Below are positions 1-11,159 of a DNA stretch of 64,000 nt, in pieces. The notes beneath the pieces were generated by a model. The model made no database searches, was not told where the DNA came from, and saw only the letters and a program-made list of their open reading frames with translations. Each line of letters starts with the position of its first letter. Position 1 is the first letter of the stretch. The DNA is from Gnetum montanum (Eukaryota; Streptophyta; Gnetopsida; Gnetales; Gnetaceae). A program made the translations under genes and the position numbers. Where the stretch lies: positions 235,948 through 299,947 of the forward strand of contig MNCI01010799.1 in assembly GCA_015680685.1 (NCBI GenBank). The letters run 5' to 3'.

Positions 1-2697
1 GTGCATAGCTACCTCCAAATGTGAGAATCAGAGCTGGACGCTACCCAAGGGCTATATTTCTACCACAGGATTTGCACCCAAAGGGAGGGGTCTTCATTCG
101 TTGCAGAAAGTCGTCGGAGAAGCCTTTGTCTTCCTAAGGCTACTTCAATCGTGAAAGGGAGAATTCCAACACCACTCCCCCCCCCCCCCCCCCCCCCCCC
201 GGTGGTGTGAGGCCATGCAATTTTGGCCCAAGCCACTAGGTGCATCTTTTTACCCCCCTTGCTGCTCGACCACACAAAATCGTAGATAATTGCATCAATT
301 TTTGTGGCGACTCCAGAGGGCGGAGAGGCCATTGAGGTTGCAAACCTCGCCATGGTCCCCACACCGTAGATGCCAGCATGATTTTCCCTTTATGGGACAG
401 GAAACTATTCTTCTAGTGCATCGTGCATTTTTGTATTTTCATAATGAGGGCCTACCATGTTTGCAATCGGTGCCAGTTCTGGATGGGGATGCCCAAATAT
501 TTGTCGTCCACCTCTCCCAGCAGGATCCCCAGGATTTGAATGACCTTGCTACGTACCGAAGGATGGGTGTGCATGAAATATAACATTGATTTCCCTAGAT
601 TGGGTGCTAGGCCCACTTCCCGCTGAAGCCGATTCAACGTCCTTATTAACACCCTGGCCTGTTGCATGGTGGCCCTGGTGAAGATCATGGTGTTGTCCAT
701 GTAATGGGTGGTGAGGCATGGGATGCCATGCATATTTAGCCCCTGGACCCCTTCTTCAGCACAGTATGTTTGCAGGAGGTCCATCATCATCAGGAAAAGG
801 AGCAGAGAGAGGGGGTCACCTTGAAGGAGCCCATGTCCAGTCCCGTGAAAGCCCCATAGGTGCCCATCAATGTCCAATGAGTACCATCCTCCCTATTGAA
901 TTTGTAGGCAGAGCTCCACAAAAGCCTTGTCGAAGCCTTTCACTTGCAGCACAGTCCTTAGTGCTGCCCAACTCATGGAATCGTAAGCCTTGGTTATGTC
1001 TAGTTTGATGTAGAGGCTTGGTAATTTAGCGACCCGAAGGGAGTGCCGAATTTCTTGCAGTAGCAAGAATTGGTCTTGAAGATGAAGGCCCTTCATAAAA
1101 GTAGCCTGGTTTTTCCCCACCAGGTGTGGCATGAGGGGCTGTAGCCTAGCAACAAGCATGGGAGAAAATAAATGCAGTATTGAGTTACAGATTCCGATGG
1201 GGCAAAAATGTCCTAGGGATGTAGGCTTCTCCATCTTTGGCAGCAAGACCATGCGAGAGTAGTTGATTTCTTTGCGAACTTGACACCACGCCAACATGCA
1301 ATTAAAAGCGTTGAGCAGGTTTTCCCCCAGGACATCCTCAAAGTCACGAAGAATTCAATGGCCACCCATCTGGCCCCAAGGCCTTATCTGCCGGCATATC
1401 CTGTAGTGTGCTTCGGAGCTCCTGGTGTAAGAACATTTGCAGGAGCCCTGAATTATCAAATGGATTTAAAATTTCATTCACTCACACTGAAATCGGGTCT
1501 ATAGGCTGCGAATTCCAAAGCTACTACTAGTATTGCAGCTATCTATCCGTGCCAGAGTGTGGGTGCATTGGTTCTCCTTACATAAAACACTGCAGCGGCC
1601 ATTGGCGAGTTCCGCGGTGTGCCTTCATCGTTGTAAAAAATAATTTCGTGTGTTGATCCCCTACCCTCAGCCACTGCATGCGGGCCCATTGGCACAAATA
1701 TTCTTCCTCTTCTTGGTGCAGCAGTTATAGCTCTACCTGGAGGACGAGCTCCTCGCACGTGTGGTTGGCCCCTTGCTCCTGTTGCTTCTGAATTGCTTGC
1801 AGCTTCGCCTAGATCTGAGTTTGGTATCCTTTGAAACTATATTTTTCTGTTGTTTCAATATTTTTAATTTGACTTTTGAGGGTCTTTAACCCATTTTTCA
1901 AAAAATCGTGTGGGTCCACCAAGGTCGGATATCCCTGCCAGATGTTCTAAACCAGAAGCACCCAGCCACGACTTGCGTATCCAGGTATGTTCAAATCGGA
2001 ACGGGCTGGGGCTCTGATGCACGTCGCGCTCCAACTAGCAGAAGATGGGCCGGTCATCGGAGGCCATCCAACCACCACCATAGGCATGGATTTCCCAATC
2101 GGTCAATAGCGCTTTACTCACCCACACCTGGTCAATCCGGGATTGAACCCGCGCGGTGCCTTGTTTTCGATTACTCCAGGTATACTTGCACCCCGCGATT
2201 TCGATGTCAAAGAGACCCTTACTTTGTAACAGTGCAAAAAATTTAGGCACCCCTGGGGGCTCTACCATGCTATCTCCAGTCTTCTCCCAACTGTAGAGCC
2301 TTTGGTTGAAGTCTCTGATGAGTAACCAGCTGACGTTGTTGGGGATAAGCCCCATGACCTGCGAAAGCTTCTAAAGGTGGTCATGCCATCCCTGAGGGCC
2401 ATAAACATTGGTTACCCACATGTCTGGCCCTGGTAGATGCACCGTAATGCACCAATAAGAAGTGTCTAAGACATACGAGTCCACCTTGGTGAGGACCGCG
2501 AGGCCTCCCACGTGCCCCTTGTTGGCCGCCAGATGGTTGTGCCACCCTGGCCATTGTAGCACATGAGCTTCCATCTATTGAAGTTTTGTTTCTTGTAAAT
2601 ACATAATATTGCCCCTCTCGTCTCGCACCATACATTGCAGGGTATGCCGTTTGTATAGGGTACCTTGGCCCCTACAGTTCCATGAGAGGACCTTCAT
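1..2697 (-). pseudogene. LINE ORF2 relic: endonuclease plus reverse transcriptase
   Basis: Start chosen at 2697 because translation opens MKVLSWNCRGQG, the typical first residues of plant L1 ORF2. The APE-type endonuclease follows in the same frame (GGLAVL, NVYGP, RDFN, YTWSN, ending SDDRP near 2040) with in-frame stops after KLQ and after WHDHL. The linker shows FRFEHTW near 1990 and a WLRVGDQHTK block near 1650. Reverse transcriptase lies at about 1420-450: PDGWP, YIKLDITKAYDS (motif A region), GLLQGDPLS, and YMDNT where an active enzyme has a Y-x-D-D box, so the catalytic pair is broken. A C-terminal block with GGVGIL and AWAKIAWP follows to the edge. Stops and frameshifts show it is dead. 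Family assignment is firm; exact boundaries of domains are by eye. Confidence 0.85.
177..200. repeat. poly-C homopolymer (24 C)
   Basis: An uninterrupted run of 24 C on the plus strand. On the minus strand it lies inside LINE ORF2 and would encode a run of Gly where the sister copy near 21535 has only two Gly before VGIL. Confidence 0.95.
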
Positions 2698-2699
2698 GG

Positions 2700-3480
2700 A
2701 GACATGTGTGGGTTGCACTCCCAAATCAACGAATAGCTACGTAACCTTGTGATGGTGGGTGTTGTTGTCCAGTCATCCAAACGTGGTCACTGGTAGGGAT
2801 ACCTCCATCCTCTATTCATGTATTTCCCTCGTCCCTCGGGAAGGGAAACTGGGCCACGCTGAACCTTGACTGGTGTTTATCCAGTATGTGACCGGTGGGG
2901 GTGACAAACCTCCCTGGCAAGGGCCCTCCGCCCCAGAAGTGGGGGGTGTGTGGCAATCCATAGTAGCCTTGCTTCACTTCGGTCCTTACCTCGGTGCTCA
3001 CCTTCCTAGTGCCCTTGGGGGCTAGAGCCCCTACTCCCACCAGCGCGTGATAATAAGGCTTACTCGCCGTACTTGGCTGGGCTTCTTGTCCCGTCTCCGA
3101 TGGCCCTTCCCCACGGGTGTCCTCTGTTGATTTTCCCTACTGCCCTCCGGGATCGGGGAGTGGTCGACCATTAGCTTCGATCTAACCTTGAGTCCCACCA
3201 GCCTTGGGGGACTGTTCCCTGCAAAGGGGATCCCCCCCGTATGCCAAGTCTCCCCCTTGGGCACCAGTGGTTTCCTGTTTGCGACTCGACCTTTTTTGCC
3301 TATAAGGTGTCACCCGTCCTCTGGTGCAGGTGCGTTACGGTCATGATGGGCTGGGTTGCCCCCTTTCTGGGAGTCCCTCGTCAGGGGCGGTACCATCAGC
3401 AGGTTTTCAAACTGTACACAAACCCTCTCCTCATCGAGATCCGTGTCTAGTACCAGCTCCTCAACCAGCTCCTTTGTTAC
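2700..3480 (-). pseudogene. probable LINE ORF1 C-terminal remnant
   Basis: GC-rich stretch immediately upstream (on the minus strand) of the ORF2 start, where plant L1 elements carry the C-terminal part of ORF1 (RNA-binding protein). The translation is rich in Pro, Gly, Arg and Lys and contains stops and shifts. No zinc knuckle or DUF4283 block is visible, so the assignment rests on position only. Reading from about 2790 the frame runs open into the ORF2 start with the residues LFVDLGVQPTHVS before the Met. Confidence 0.4.
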
Positions 3481-3499
3481 ATCCAAAGATCCACATGAA

Positions 3500-4440
3500 T
3501 TATTATATAGAAATTAGATTTTTATGAAAAATAAAAATTAAAAACTTTTATACAACTTTCTTTTATGTAAAATTATTAACATTATCTCAAATAGGTAGTT
3601 ATATCACATAAATAAAGCATATACAAGTCATCTTTAAAGGCTCCAAGTTGAATTTGTCATTAATTTTCAATTTTAAAATGATGTGAGTTTAAGTGAAGCT
3701 GATAGCATGCCTATACTTGATTGGAATAGTGGTTAAAAAATAGTGAACTTTTGCATCATTTTATTCAATATAATATCATGTAAATAAATTTCTTTCTTTC
3801 CTTCTATAGAAGACCACAACTATGTTATAATTTTATGTTTACCTAACTCTCACTATGCTTAGGTTTTTGGTGTCCTTCATCCTAAGAAATACTTCATTTT
3901 CTCACCTATTATTTAAAAAATATTAAGAGAAATATCGTGAATCAATATTCAAGAACGATTTTAAAGATATAGTTTTTCCTTGAGATACTCATGCTGTTAG
4001 TCTATATAATAAATTGGTACAAGGCTTCTTTTTCTAAAAAGAATAAATCACATGAAGATAATAATATTGAGTAAGGTGTTTGCATCTTCACCTTTAGTTC
4101 CTTGAGAGAAAAAGCCTTTTATACTCATTCAATATCTTCTCAAAGTTTAGTACTAGGTCTAGGTTTTCAAGTAACACATAGTTTATAAATTTATTCCTTG
4201 ACCTTCCAAGCCCATAATTTTAAATAGTTGCACTTGATTTTCAAAGCATATAAATCCTTGAAACCTCGCAACACACTTTTTCCACTTATATCCACTTATT
4301 TTGTTCATATAATAAGACCTAACTATTTAAAAGAATCAACTATTTACACATTGGTATCTCCAAAATGGAAGTTATAATATATATTTTTGGAACCCCTCCA
4401 AAGAAAAAAGTACTTGAATAAGGAAAATCATGTGGAAACC
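3500..4440 (-). mobile_element. non-LTR retrotransposon 3' fragment (copy 1)
   Basis: Recognised by repeat comparison within the window. Segments such as the 'tatgcttaggtttttggtgtcct' region near 3855, the polyA-side stretch near 3505 and the block at 4320-4420 match, in order, the copy at 19370-22745 (excluding the nested L1), the shorter copy at 23370-23870 and the inverted copy at 57820-58400. In the second copy the right part encodes a reverse transcriptase on the minus strand, so this is the 3' coding end and tail of that element. Only degraded fragments of protein remain here. Confidence 0.6.
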
Positions 4441-4484
4441 AAGAAGATAGGTTAAAATGGTAAAGAACTAGCCAAAGTCAAACA

Positions 4485-4680
4485 AAACACTAATGAAAGG
4501 TAGCTAAAGTGGTTGCCTTTTGTTTGACAAGGATTTACAAGTAATAGGTTGCCAATTTAAGTCACACTCAATACACCGTTATATTTATTCCTATTTTTTC
4601 TAAAGTATCATGTTGACTACATGGGATCTATTTATAGTCAAAATGTTTCAAGTTCCAACACCCCCTTGCCTTTAAAACAA
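4485..4680 (+). mobile_element. possible tRNA-derived SINE
   Basis: The segment has an A-box-like TAGCTAAAGTGG at 4501 and a B-box-like GGTTGCCAATTTAAGTCAC starting near 4548, spaced as in a tRNA promoter. It ends in a pyrimidine-poor stretch with 'ttccaacacccc' that resembles the end of the better supported SINE at 57607-57758. No convincing TSD was found. An old tRNA gene is less likely because no acceptor stem pairs. Confidence 0.4.
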
Positions 4681-4689
4681 AAGGCCTTA

Positions 4690-6130
4690 AATAGTTTCTA
4701 TGAGAAGATAAAAATAAAGGAAAGAGAAAAATATATATACAAATAGGTGAATATTAAGCTCAAGAAATATAAAGAGATTAACCATGTCAAATGCATTAAC
4801 AACACAAGTAAATGAATTTTGGTAATAGAAAATGGAATTTTGGATAGGTGAAAAGTAAATTTTCAAAAACGTTTAAAGACAAAACTTCCAGGAAAAAACA
4901 TTTTAAAAGAAGAGCTAAATTTTATAATAGTCAATGAATTTTTATTTATTTAGTTTAAGATAGTCTTATCTAAGATGAAAATGGTAAAGCATGTCAATCA
5001 AACACCATTCGTATAGAAGTTTAAAGACAATGAAGATACAAGAGTTACATAGCTAACACATTATTCAATAAAATTAAGAATGATTGAGAAATGTCTAAAA
5101 ACTAAAGAAAAAACATTATTATTCCCATATACAAGAATAAAGAAGATGTGAAAATTTGTAAAACCATTAAAGAAATCAACTTATGAGTCCTACTATAAAA
5201 CTTAGAAAAAGCCTTATAGAGGAACACCTTAAACTTGAATTAGTAATGTTAAAAATCAATTTGAAGTTATGTTAGGAATATCAATGATAAAGATTATTTT
5301 TATAATAATATTTAATGGAGAAATTTAAACCATATAAAAAATCTAAATATGATCTTTCTTTACTTAGAAAGGTATACATTATTTAGAAATATTAATTGGT
5401 AAAATTTACAAAGAAAAAGGAACATTATAAATATATTAAAGTAATTCAAGACATGTATGAAGGGGCTATTAATTCTAATATTTAAATCACACTAGGTGTG
5501 CATTAAGGATTTTTAGCATAGGATGAAATCCCTTGGTGTATGTTACTTGCATGTGATATTATATTCTTGGATACATTTTTAGAAAAAATATTATCTTTAA
5601 AATAGAAAAGTACAATGAGCTTCTAAGATTTCTAAAATTAGGAAGTTTGAAAATTTTTAGAAGCAAGATAGAATGTGATTTTTGTGAATGTATAAATAGT
5701 GATGAAATAAAAGCAATATTCATGGCTAAAAAGTCCTCACTGCACATAATGAAAGTAAGTTAGATAAATGCCCCAATGAAATGATGATAAGGATACACCA
5801 AATATATACAAGGCAAGATGGTCAAAATGGAGATAAGCTAGGGCTATTTTATAGGATTAAAGATTCCAATAAAACTAAAATAAAAAGTTTACAAAATTGT
5901 GATCAGGCTTACTATTTTATACAATGTTAAATGTTGAGTTGTAAATCAACATGAAAAAAAAACTAATATAAAACAAATACAAATGCTTAGGTAGATGTTG
6001 AATATTAAAAAACAAGAAAAACTACATAATACAAATATTAGAGGAAAGCTTTAAAAGATAAGGTACAAGAATGGTATCTTAAATGATTTGATGATATTAT
6101 GATTTGATGATATTAAAAGAAGATGAAATA
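4690..6130 (+). pseudogene. RTE-like reverse transcriptase relic
   Basis: Badly decayed plus-strand coding region. Readable islands in order: EKNIYK and NHVKCIN (about 4728-4800), KMKMVKHVN (near 4975), IPIYKNKEDV (near 5122), IQDMYEGAIN (near 5446), a GVH-stop-G position near 5499, a CMLLACDIILLD block near 5540 in place of the catalytic F-A-D-D box, SKIECDFCECI near 5665 and a C-terminal set around 5815-6050 (KWR, YKIVIR, Q-MLR). These match, in order, the reverse transcriptase and C-terminal region of plant RTE-type LINEs. It carries dozens of stops and shifts. Clade is different from the minus-strand element at 22.5 kb, whose box reads GAKQGCLLSPTLF. Confidence 0.65.
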
Positions 6131-6500
6131 ATTATCCTTTAAAAAAGGGTTTCCATGTAATAGTTTTAGGAAATAGTTTAGAGGAAGTCCTGTTCAGAAA
6201 AATATGATAATATGATTGATAGATAAAGCTAGTGAAAAAGAACTTCTGTAATTATTTTATATTATTGAATCAGAGCTAAGATGATGATGATAATAATTTA
6301 GTATTTTCAGAACATATAAAGCATTTGCATTACCAAAAAAGTACGTTGCATTTACCTCTTTATCATAAGAAATTAAGAAAAGATATATAAGGAAAGGAAA
6401 AACATGCTTTCCAAGGATAAAGAGTTACTCTTGCAATGGAAAGCATGCACAGAATGAACCCACATTACTAAACTTAAACTAAAGTTCTGTTGGTTTGGTT
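6131..6500. other. AT-rich stretch, nothing recognised
   Basis: No ORF, tRNA-like box or repeat partner was seen. It includes a short direct repeat of 'gatttgatgatatta' around 6086-6115 at its left edge. Confidence 0.6.
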
Positions 6501-6930
6501 TAAAAAATACACCTCCAGTTCCGAAATTTCATATTGCTGCTGAATTTGAAGGCCAGTGCAGACAAGCATATTAAAATATTTCACATTGTCACTCAAAATT
6601 CGACATTAACATGCGTTAATGAAGGATTGATTGAACACCGGCTTCTCCATCTGCCGTGGTTTGTTACCATTTTTACAGCCGTAATCTTTTGTTTATTGGC
6701 ACAATAGTTTCAGGATGCTTAATGGGATGGTTGGTCCAACAAATTCAGAGTGCCGTGGGGCCATAGACAAAAAATGTAGGGCAGGTAGTAAACCAACTCT
6801 ATCATAAGTCAAGTCAATTACCCTCGGAAAGGTGGCAGTGCCGAGAATGACAATGAAACTTTCTCAAATGGCTGAGACAATTATGTCTGCATTCCTCCAG
6901 TCTAAAGTTCTTACCAAAGTGAAAACCATC
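6500..6930 (+). repeat. duplicated unit, uninterrupted copy
   Basis: About 400 bp align along their length with 10085-10203 joined to 17409-17790, that is, with the two flanks of LTR element A. Shared landmarks are the 'gacaagcat' stretch (6562 and 10149), the 'ttaccattttta/tgca' stretch (6664 and 17470), and the 'gaaaggtggcagtg' stretch (6826 and 17713). The unit contains no clear ORF; it may be an old dispersed repeat or a small segmental duplication. It serves as the empty-site reference for element A. Confidence 0.65.
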
Positions 6931-7084
6931 ATCATTACTGTCTTTATTCACGAACAGTTCCCTGGTTTTTGTCCATCTATGACTATAATATGTAAAAATG
7001 CATAGCTAGCTTGTAGCATCAATAAATTATAATAAAAAGATTTGAAATATTATAGTATTATAAGACTGTCTAATGGTTAGACTT

Positions 7085-7100
7085 AAGCCCTTCATTTGTT
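7085..7100. repeat. TSD, left copy, of the LINE at 7101-8965
   Basis: AAGCCCTTCATTTGTT here matches 8961-8976 (AAGCACTTCATTTGTT) with one difference in 16, flanking the poly-T on the left and the truncated 5' end on the right. Confidence 0.8.
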
Positions 7101-8965
7101 TTTTTTTTTCTTGGAAAAAATCGAGCTAATTATATTCCCAAAATGAAGGCTATACATCAGTACAGCGCCGGCTAGAGTTGCTGGCCCCACACCGACTACG
7201 GACGCTAGCGACGGCCAAAGCTGCTAGCCCCACACCGGACCCCAACCTCAGGTCCCCCATGAACCGCGACCTTCACAGCATCACCCCAAGTGGGTAGTAT
7301 GCCCCATTCCCAACCCTTAACCAGAGAACCAAGTCAGTCCGGGAAGCCCTCGGCACCTCCCCCTGCCCCATCCCACGTTAGCAGCTTTTTGGGTGGGCTG
7401 TGGTGGAGCCCCAACTCTCCTCGGAGGTTTGAAGTCTTAGAATTGATGCTCCCTAGCCAGCCGCCAAGCAATGTCTATTTTCCTCAATTATCTGAGCAAT
7501 GCCTATCATGTGGTCTCTGATAACATTCTCGATCCATTGCAACATCTGGCTGTATGATTGCGGGGGCAGCGACAAATTGTTGGGAAGCTACCCCCCTGTG
7601 TTGTCTTTGGGCCCATTGTGTGCAGTTGATGGGTCACTCCACGGGGTAGTGGCGGATTGTCAGGAAGCTACCCCTCCATGTTGTCTCTGGGCCCATCATG
7701 TGCAGTCTATGTGTCACTCCGCGAGGTAGCAACAGATTGTCAAGAAGCAGCACCTCCATGTTGTCTCTTGGCCCTTTGTGTGCAGTCGATGTGTCACTCC
7801 ATGGGATAGCGAAGGATTTCCTAGAAGCTGCCCCTTTGTGCTGTCTCTGGGCCCATCATGTGTAGTCGACGCGTCACTCCACGGGACAGCGATGGATTGT
7901 CGGGAAGTTGCCCCTCCGTGTTGTCTTTGGTCCCATCGTGTGCAATCAACGCATCACTTCGTAGGATAGGTCCCAACCTGTCCTACATGCCAACAGTATC
8001 TTGGGTGTCCCGGGGGACGTAGTCGAGGACCCGTCTGAGGCCGTAGCCCCCATCACCAGGAAACCATGCCTCCTCCACCTCCTTTGATACACTTGCACCA
8101 GTTGAAGCTACGGCCAAAGCGGCAAGATTGGGGTACTAGCTTGCCAAAGGGTGCGGATAACCCCAAGGTGTTTACCAGGGTTCCGCCATTGCAGAGACTC
8201 CCAAAGAAAGTGTGGGACATTGACGGAAGTCTCAGCATGCATGCTCTAGAGGAACATGAAGTGTACCCCATTAAGTTTGTGGTGTGATCTTGACTGGATG
8301 AAGCAACGCTCCACTAGTGTTGCCGCGGTGCACCACGTTGGTGGGAGAGCCATCCCCCGAATGTGGCCATTGGCCATCCAAGGGATGGGCCCTAGGAACA
8401 AACCGACCACCACGGCCTAGGATAGCACGATCAGGGAATCCGGACCCTCGTTTCCCTGTTGTCGGGGCCCCAATTGCCTCCGCTAAGGCATCCATGGTCA
8501 CCAAAATTTGTCACCCACAGAAGACGACGACCTCCCCATGTCACCCTGTGTAAAACAGTTGGACGTCCAGCTCTGGGTTGGCCACAATCTGTTGTAGCAC
8601 TTGGGTCCACACCATGCACATAACCAATTACTAGAGCTTCAGCTGATTTTGGATGTTAGTAGCAAGTGGCTCGAGGAAAGAAGCACATGTTCCCATAACC
8701 GCAGTAATTTCACCCCAGAGGTGACGGAATCAGTAAGCCAGCGAGGTAGGTGGAGGAAGATCTATTCCTTTAAAGACCTGATTGTTTCAGGCGCGCTAGA
8801 GGGTCCACAATGCAGCTAGCGTCGACAATTTTCCCGAGTAGTTGAGTGGGGCCATGTGGCATTCATGCAAGAAGTGGTGAAGCATCTTTGTGCATTGATT
8901 GCACATCGGGCAAGTGGCATCGATGAGCATGCCACATTCTCTCAGCCATGCACGAACAGGAAGCA
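7101..8965 (-). mobile_element. L1-type LINE, 5'-truncated, with TSD
   Basis: Minus-strand insertion of about 1.87 kb. Poly-T at 7101-7110 is the genomic image of the poly(A) tail, and a 16-bp near-perfect TSD brackets the unit. The tail region near 7113-7200 is nearly identical to that of the copy at 19718-19800 (both contain 'gaaggctatacatcagtaca'). The right end encodes the Cys/His-rich C-terminal domain of ORF2 (a C-P-M-C-N-Q-C run near 8925) followed by a long Pro/Gly-rich tail, all shifted and interrupted. ORF1, endonuclease and polymerase were lost by 5' truncation. Confidence 0.85.
7561..7960. repeat. minisatellite, five 80-bp units inside the LINE 3' region
   Basis: The anchor 'tcactcc' recurs at 7634, 7714, 7794, 7874 and (as 'tcacttc') 7954, an exact 80-bp spacing, with 'ttgtctctgggcccatc'-type text at the matching place in each unit. 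Units differ by scattered substitutions but have no length change. The sister LINE at 19706-21706 has only one equivalent unit (near 20100-20200). Since 80 is not a multiple of three, expansion would shift any reading frame. Confidence 0.9.
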
Positions 8966-8976
8966 CTTCATTTGTT

Positions 8977-10084
8977 ACTAAAAGTTATACCATGGAATAT
9001 TAACAAAGTAATCAAAATCCAAATACATATGCATGGTATAATGGTATTATCTAGCTATTGTTTAAAAAAGTAAAGTGAAATTATGCTTTAACGATATTTA
9101 AGATATTATAAATAAATTTAAAAGGGTTATGGATGTAATAAAATTTTAATTTTAATTTCATAAATAATACCTTTGACATAATTAGACTTGCTTTCATAAT
9201 ACATTTACATTATCCCTAAGCTAGAATTATACTTAAGTTCACCAAATGGTGAGGGTAGAAGTGATAAAGTGTTACTGAATCCACAAAATTTTTCCTAAGG
9301 TTTTTTTTTTATTTTTAAACAAAAATACCTGTTAAAGGGTACAATGGAACCAAAACTCTTGTTTTAAATATAATATACATTCTTAAAACATCTAGCTCAA
9401 GTAAAATTTTATAATTCAATATTGTTCACCTATAAAGCTTGCAAAACAAAACTCTTACCAAGAGGCTAACACCTCATTGGTCTACTAAATAATAACTACA
9501 CCTTATGAAAAGCTTTGTCCCTTACAAATCAACATGTTAAAAATATGGAGAAGGTTGTAAGGAGCCACTTGCCACAACTACAAGTTTCTTGATTAGGTTG
9601 AGATTTTCTTAATGCCTTCTCTATCAACAGCAATTGCCAATAAAATAATAAAACATGCATCTACAATGTGCATAGCCTATGAATACAACTCTCCCTATCC
9701 TAAAAATTTAACAGTTCTAAAGATAATTTGTCATAAAGTTTTACCAGGCACTAGCTTTGGGATTCATTCCTCTTTTAGTGAAAACAAGCTTCAAATTAAA
9801 TGATGTGCTATCATGCTGTTGAAATAGCATGATGAGCCATTGTGCTTTGATTTCCATTTTAATAATCGCTTCACTACTGTCGCTTGTCACGATGAACTTT
9901 TTGAACTTTCCGACCAAATTTTCTTTATTCTTAGCCTGTTGAAATTTCCAACAAAATCTGGAACTTGAAACTTCATTGATATTTTCCCGACCCATTGTTG
10001 ATAAACATTACATAGAGAAAGCTACATGGATGGAATCTTCTCTTATGTTTTTCTTTAAAACATCCACCTTCCACTGAAGCCTGT
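8977..10084. other. AT-rich unassigned DNA
   Basis: No coding signature, LTR or recognisable repeat partner was found. There are several short open stretches (for example 9995-9741 on the minus strand, 84 codons) without any motif I recognise. Confidence 0.5.
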
Positions 10085-10198
10085 ATTTCCATGTCTTTTT
10101 TCGTTCCAAAATTTCAAATTGTCGGCTGCTTTTTCACCGCGATCTGCGGACAAGCATCTTAAAGTACCTCACATTTCCACAAAAGATTCTACATTATG

Positions 10199-10203
10199 TC
10201 ATG
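10199..10203. repeat. 5-bp TSD of element A, left copy
   Basis: TCATG precedes the 5' LTR and recurs at 17409-17413 directly after the 3' LTR. Confidence 0.85.
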
Positions 10204-11158
10204 TGATGAGACGTGATATCGGATGCACCACGATATCGCGTATGCGATATCATGGCTGTCGCCATATCACGTCGTCCCCTGCAATATATCGTACACAATA
10301 TCGCGATCTGCTGCAAAATCTATAAATAAGAGGTGGCACTCCCCTCATTCTCATCCTAGGCTAGAAGTAGCGAAGCTGTGGCAGTTTAATCACTCCAGAG
10401 ATAGAATATTTTCCATGTGCCCGCAGCAGGAGTCCCCAAGTCAATGGATCTTTATTCGAGCAGCTTTGTACCTGAACACAAGTTGTGTACAGCAATAAAG
10501 ACGAGATTTGTGGATAAACCTTTGCAGTGCATGGAACAGGTGTATTAGATGTTATTTCTTACCTATTATTTAATACCTGCATTAGCACGGCATGAGTACG
10601 ACTTGGTTACAAGCATTGACGAATGTGTACGGCTAACCAAGAAATCGGCTACTCATCGTGATTAGATTCTCTCACCCTTGTCTCCTAGAACGTGGGATGA
10701 GTACAACTTTATTATGAGCATCTACGGATGTGTACGGCTTGTCAAGGAATTGGCTGCTCATCATGCGTAGGCTAGTTAGGTGCCTCAGTACGACCACTTC
10801 GAGCACGTGCGTTACGTTTGGTGATCCCAGTAACGATTAGCGTTTGGTAGCCACAGTTGCATAGTTCAGGGTGTGTACAGTAAGTGGGAACGGATGCTGA
10901 TGCTAGTTAATTTAGACTTAGGACATTAGTTAGAGTTAGCTAGTTTCTCAACCCTTCACCCTTTAGCATAGGAGAAAAACCATAAAATACCAAAAAAATC
11001 ATATACCCCGGACTTACTTAACCATACACCGTGACAACAACAAGCAAGTCTGGGAAGATAATGAATGATTAACCCCAAGTGTTCCATGGGGCGTTTAGGC
11101 ATTTAGTCTACAGAGTTCGATCGGATCGCCCGTGCTACACTCGTTTCGTATGGTTGAG
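10204..11158 (+). repeat. 5' LTR of element A (3' end missing at an N)
   Basis: Begins TGATGAGACG. U3 contains several ATATC-centred palindromic modules (10217-10310), then TATAAATA at 10321 and an AATAAAG motif at 10493. About 25 bp present at the end of the 3' LTR (the part ending in CTCATCA) are absent, the text breaking off at the N at 11159. Confidence 0.9.
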
Positions 11159-11159
11159 N
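11159..11159. other. single N marking a hidden sequence loss
   Basis: Directly after this N the sequence aligns with element B at about 46806, whereas directly before it aligns with B at about 46618. Roughly 190 bp, including the LTR end, primer-binding site and gag start, are therefore missing here. An assembly collapse or gap encoded as one N is the simplest reading. Confidence 0.75.

Larger units (their letters stand above)
1..3490 (-). mobile_element. L1-type LINE, 3' end beyond the left edge
   Basis: Non-LTR retrotransposon read right to left: an ORF1 tail (about 3480-2700), then ORF2 starting at 2697 and running off the left edge. Order of recognisable ORF2 parts is endonuclease, linker, reverse transcriptase, C-terminal segment, the standard plant L1 order. 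Sequence composition changes sharply to AT-rich DNA near 3490, which I take as the approximate 5' boundary; no TSD can be tested because the 3' end is outside the window. The same family recurs at 7101-8965 and 19706-21706, both also on the minus strand. Confidence 0.85.

Noticed and set aside
1543-1758. Minus-strand ORF that looked like an independent Arg/Gly-rich protein
   Set aside because: Another frame over the same bases reads WLRVGDQHTK, the normal LINE ORF2 linker, so this is a shadow.
6868-7005. Short ORF beginning MAETIMSAFLQ, reminiscent of the start of plant NLR resistance proteins
   Set aside because: Only about 45 codons, no NB-ARC or further coiled-coil text follows, and the duplicated copy near 17757 lacks the ATG. 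Likely coincidence.
10204-10310. GATATC palindromes as a possible CRISPR-like array or origin
   Set aside because: Spacing is irregular, they lie in U3 of an LTR and recur in every LTR of the lineage; the context is eukaryotic.
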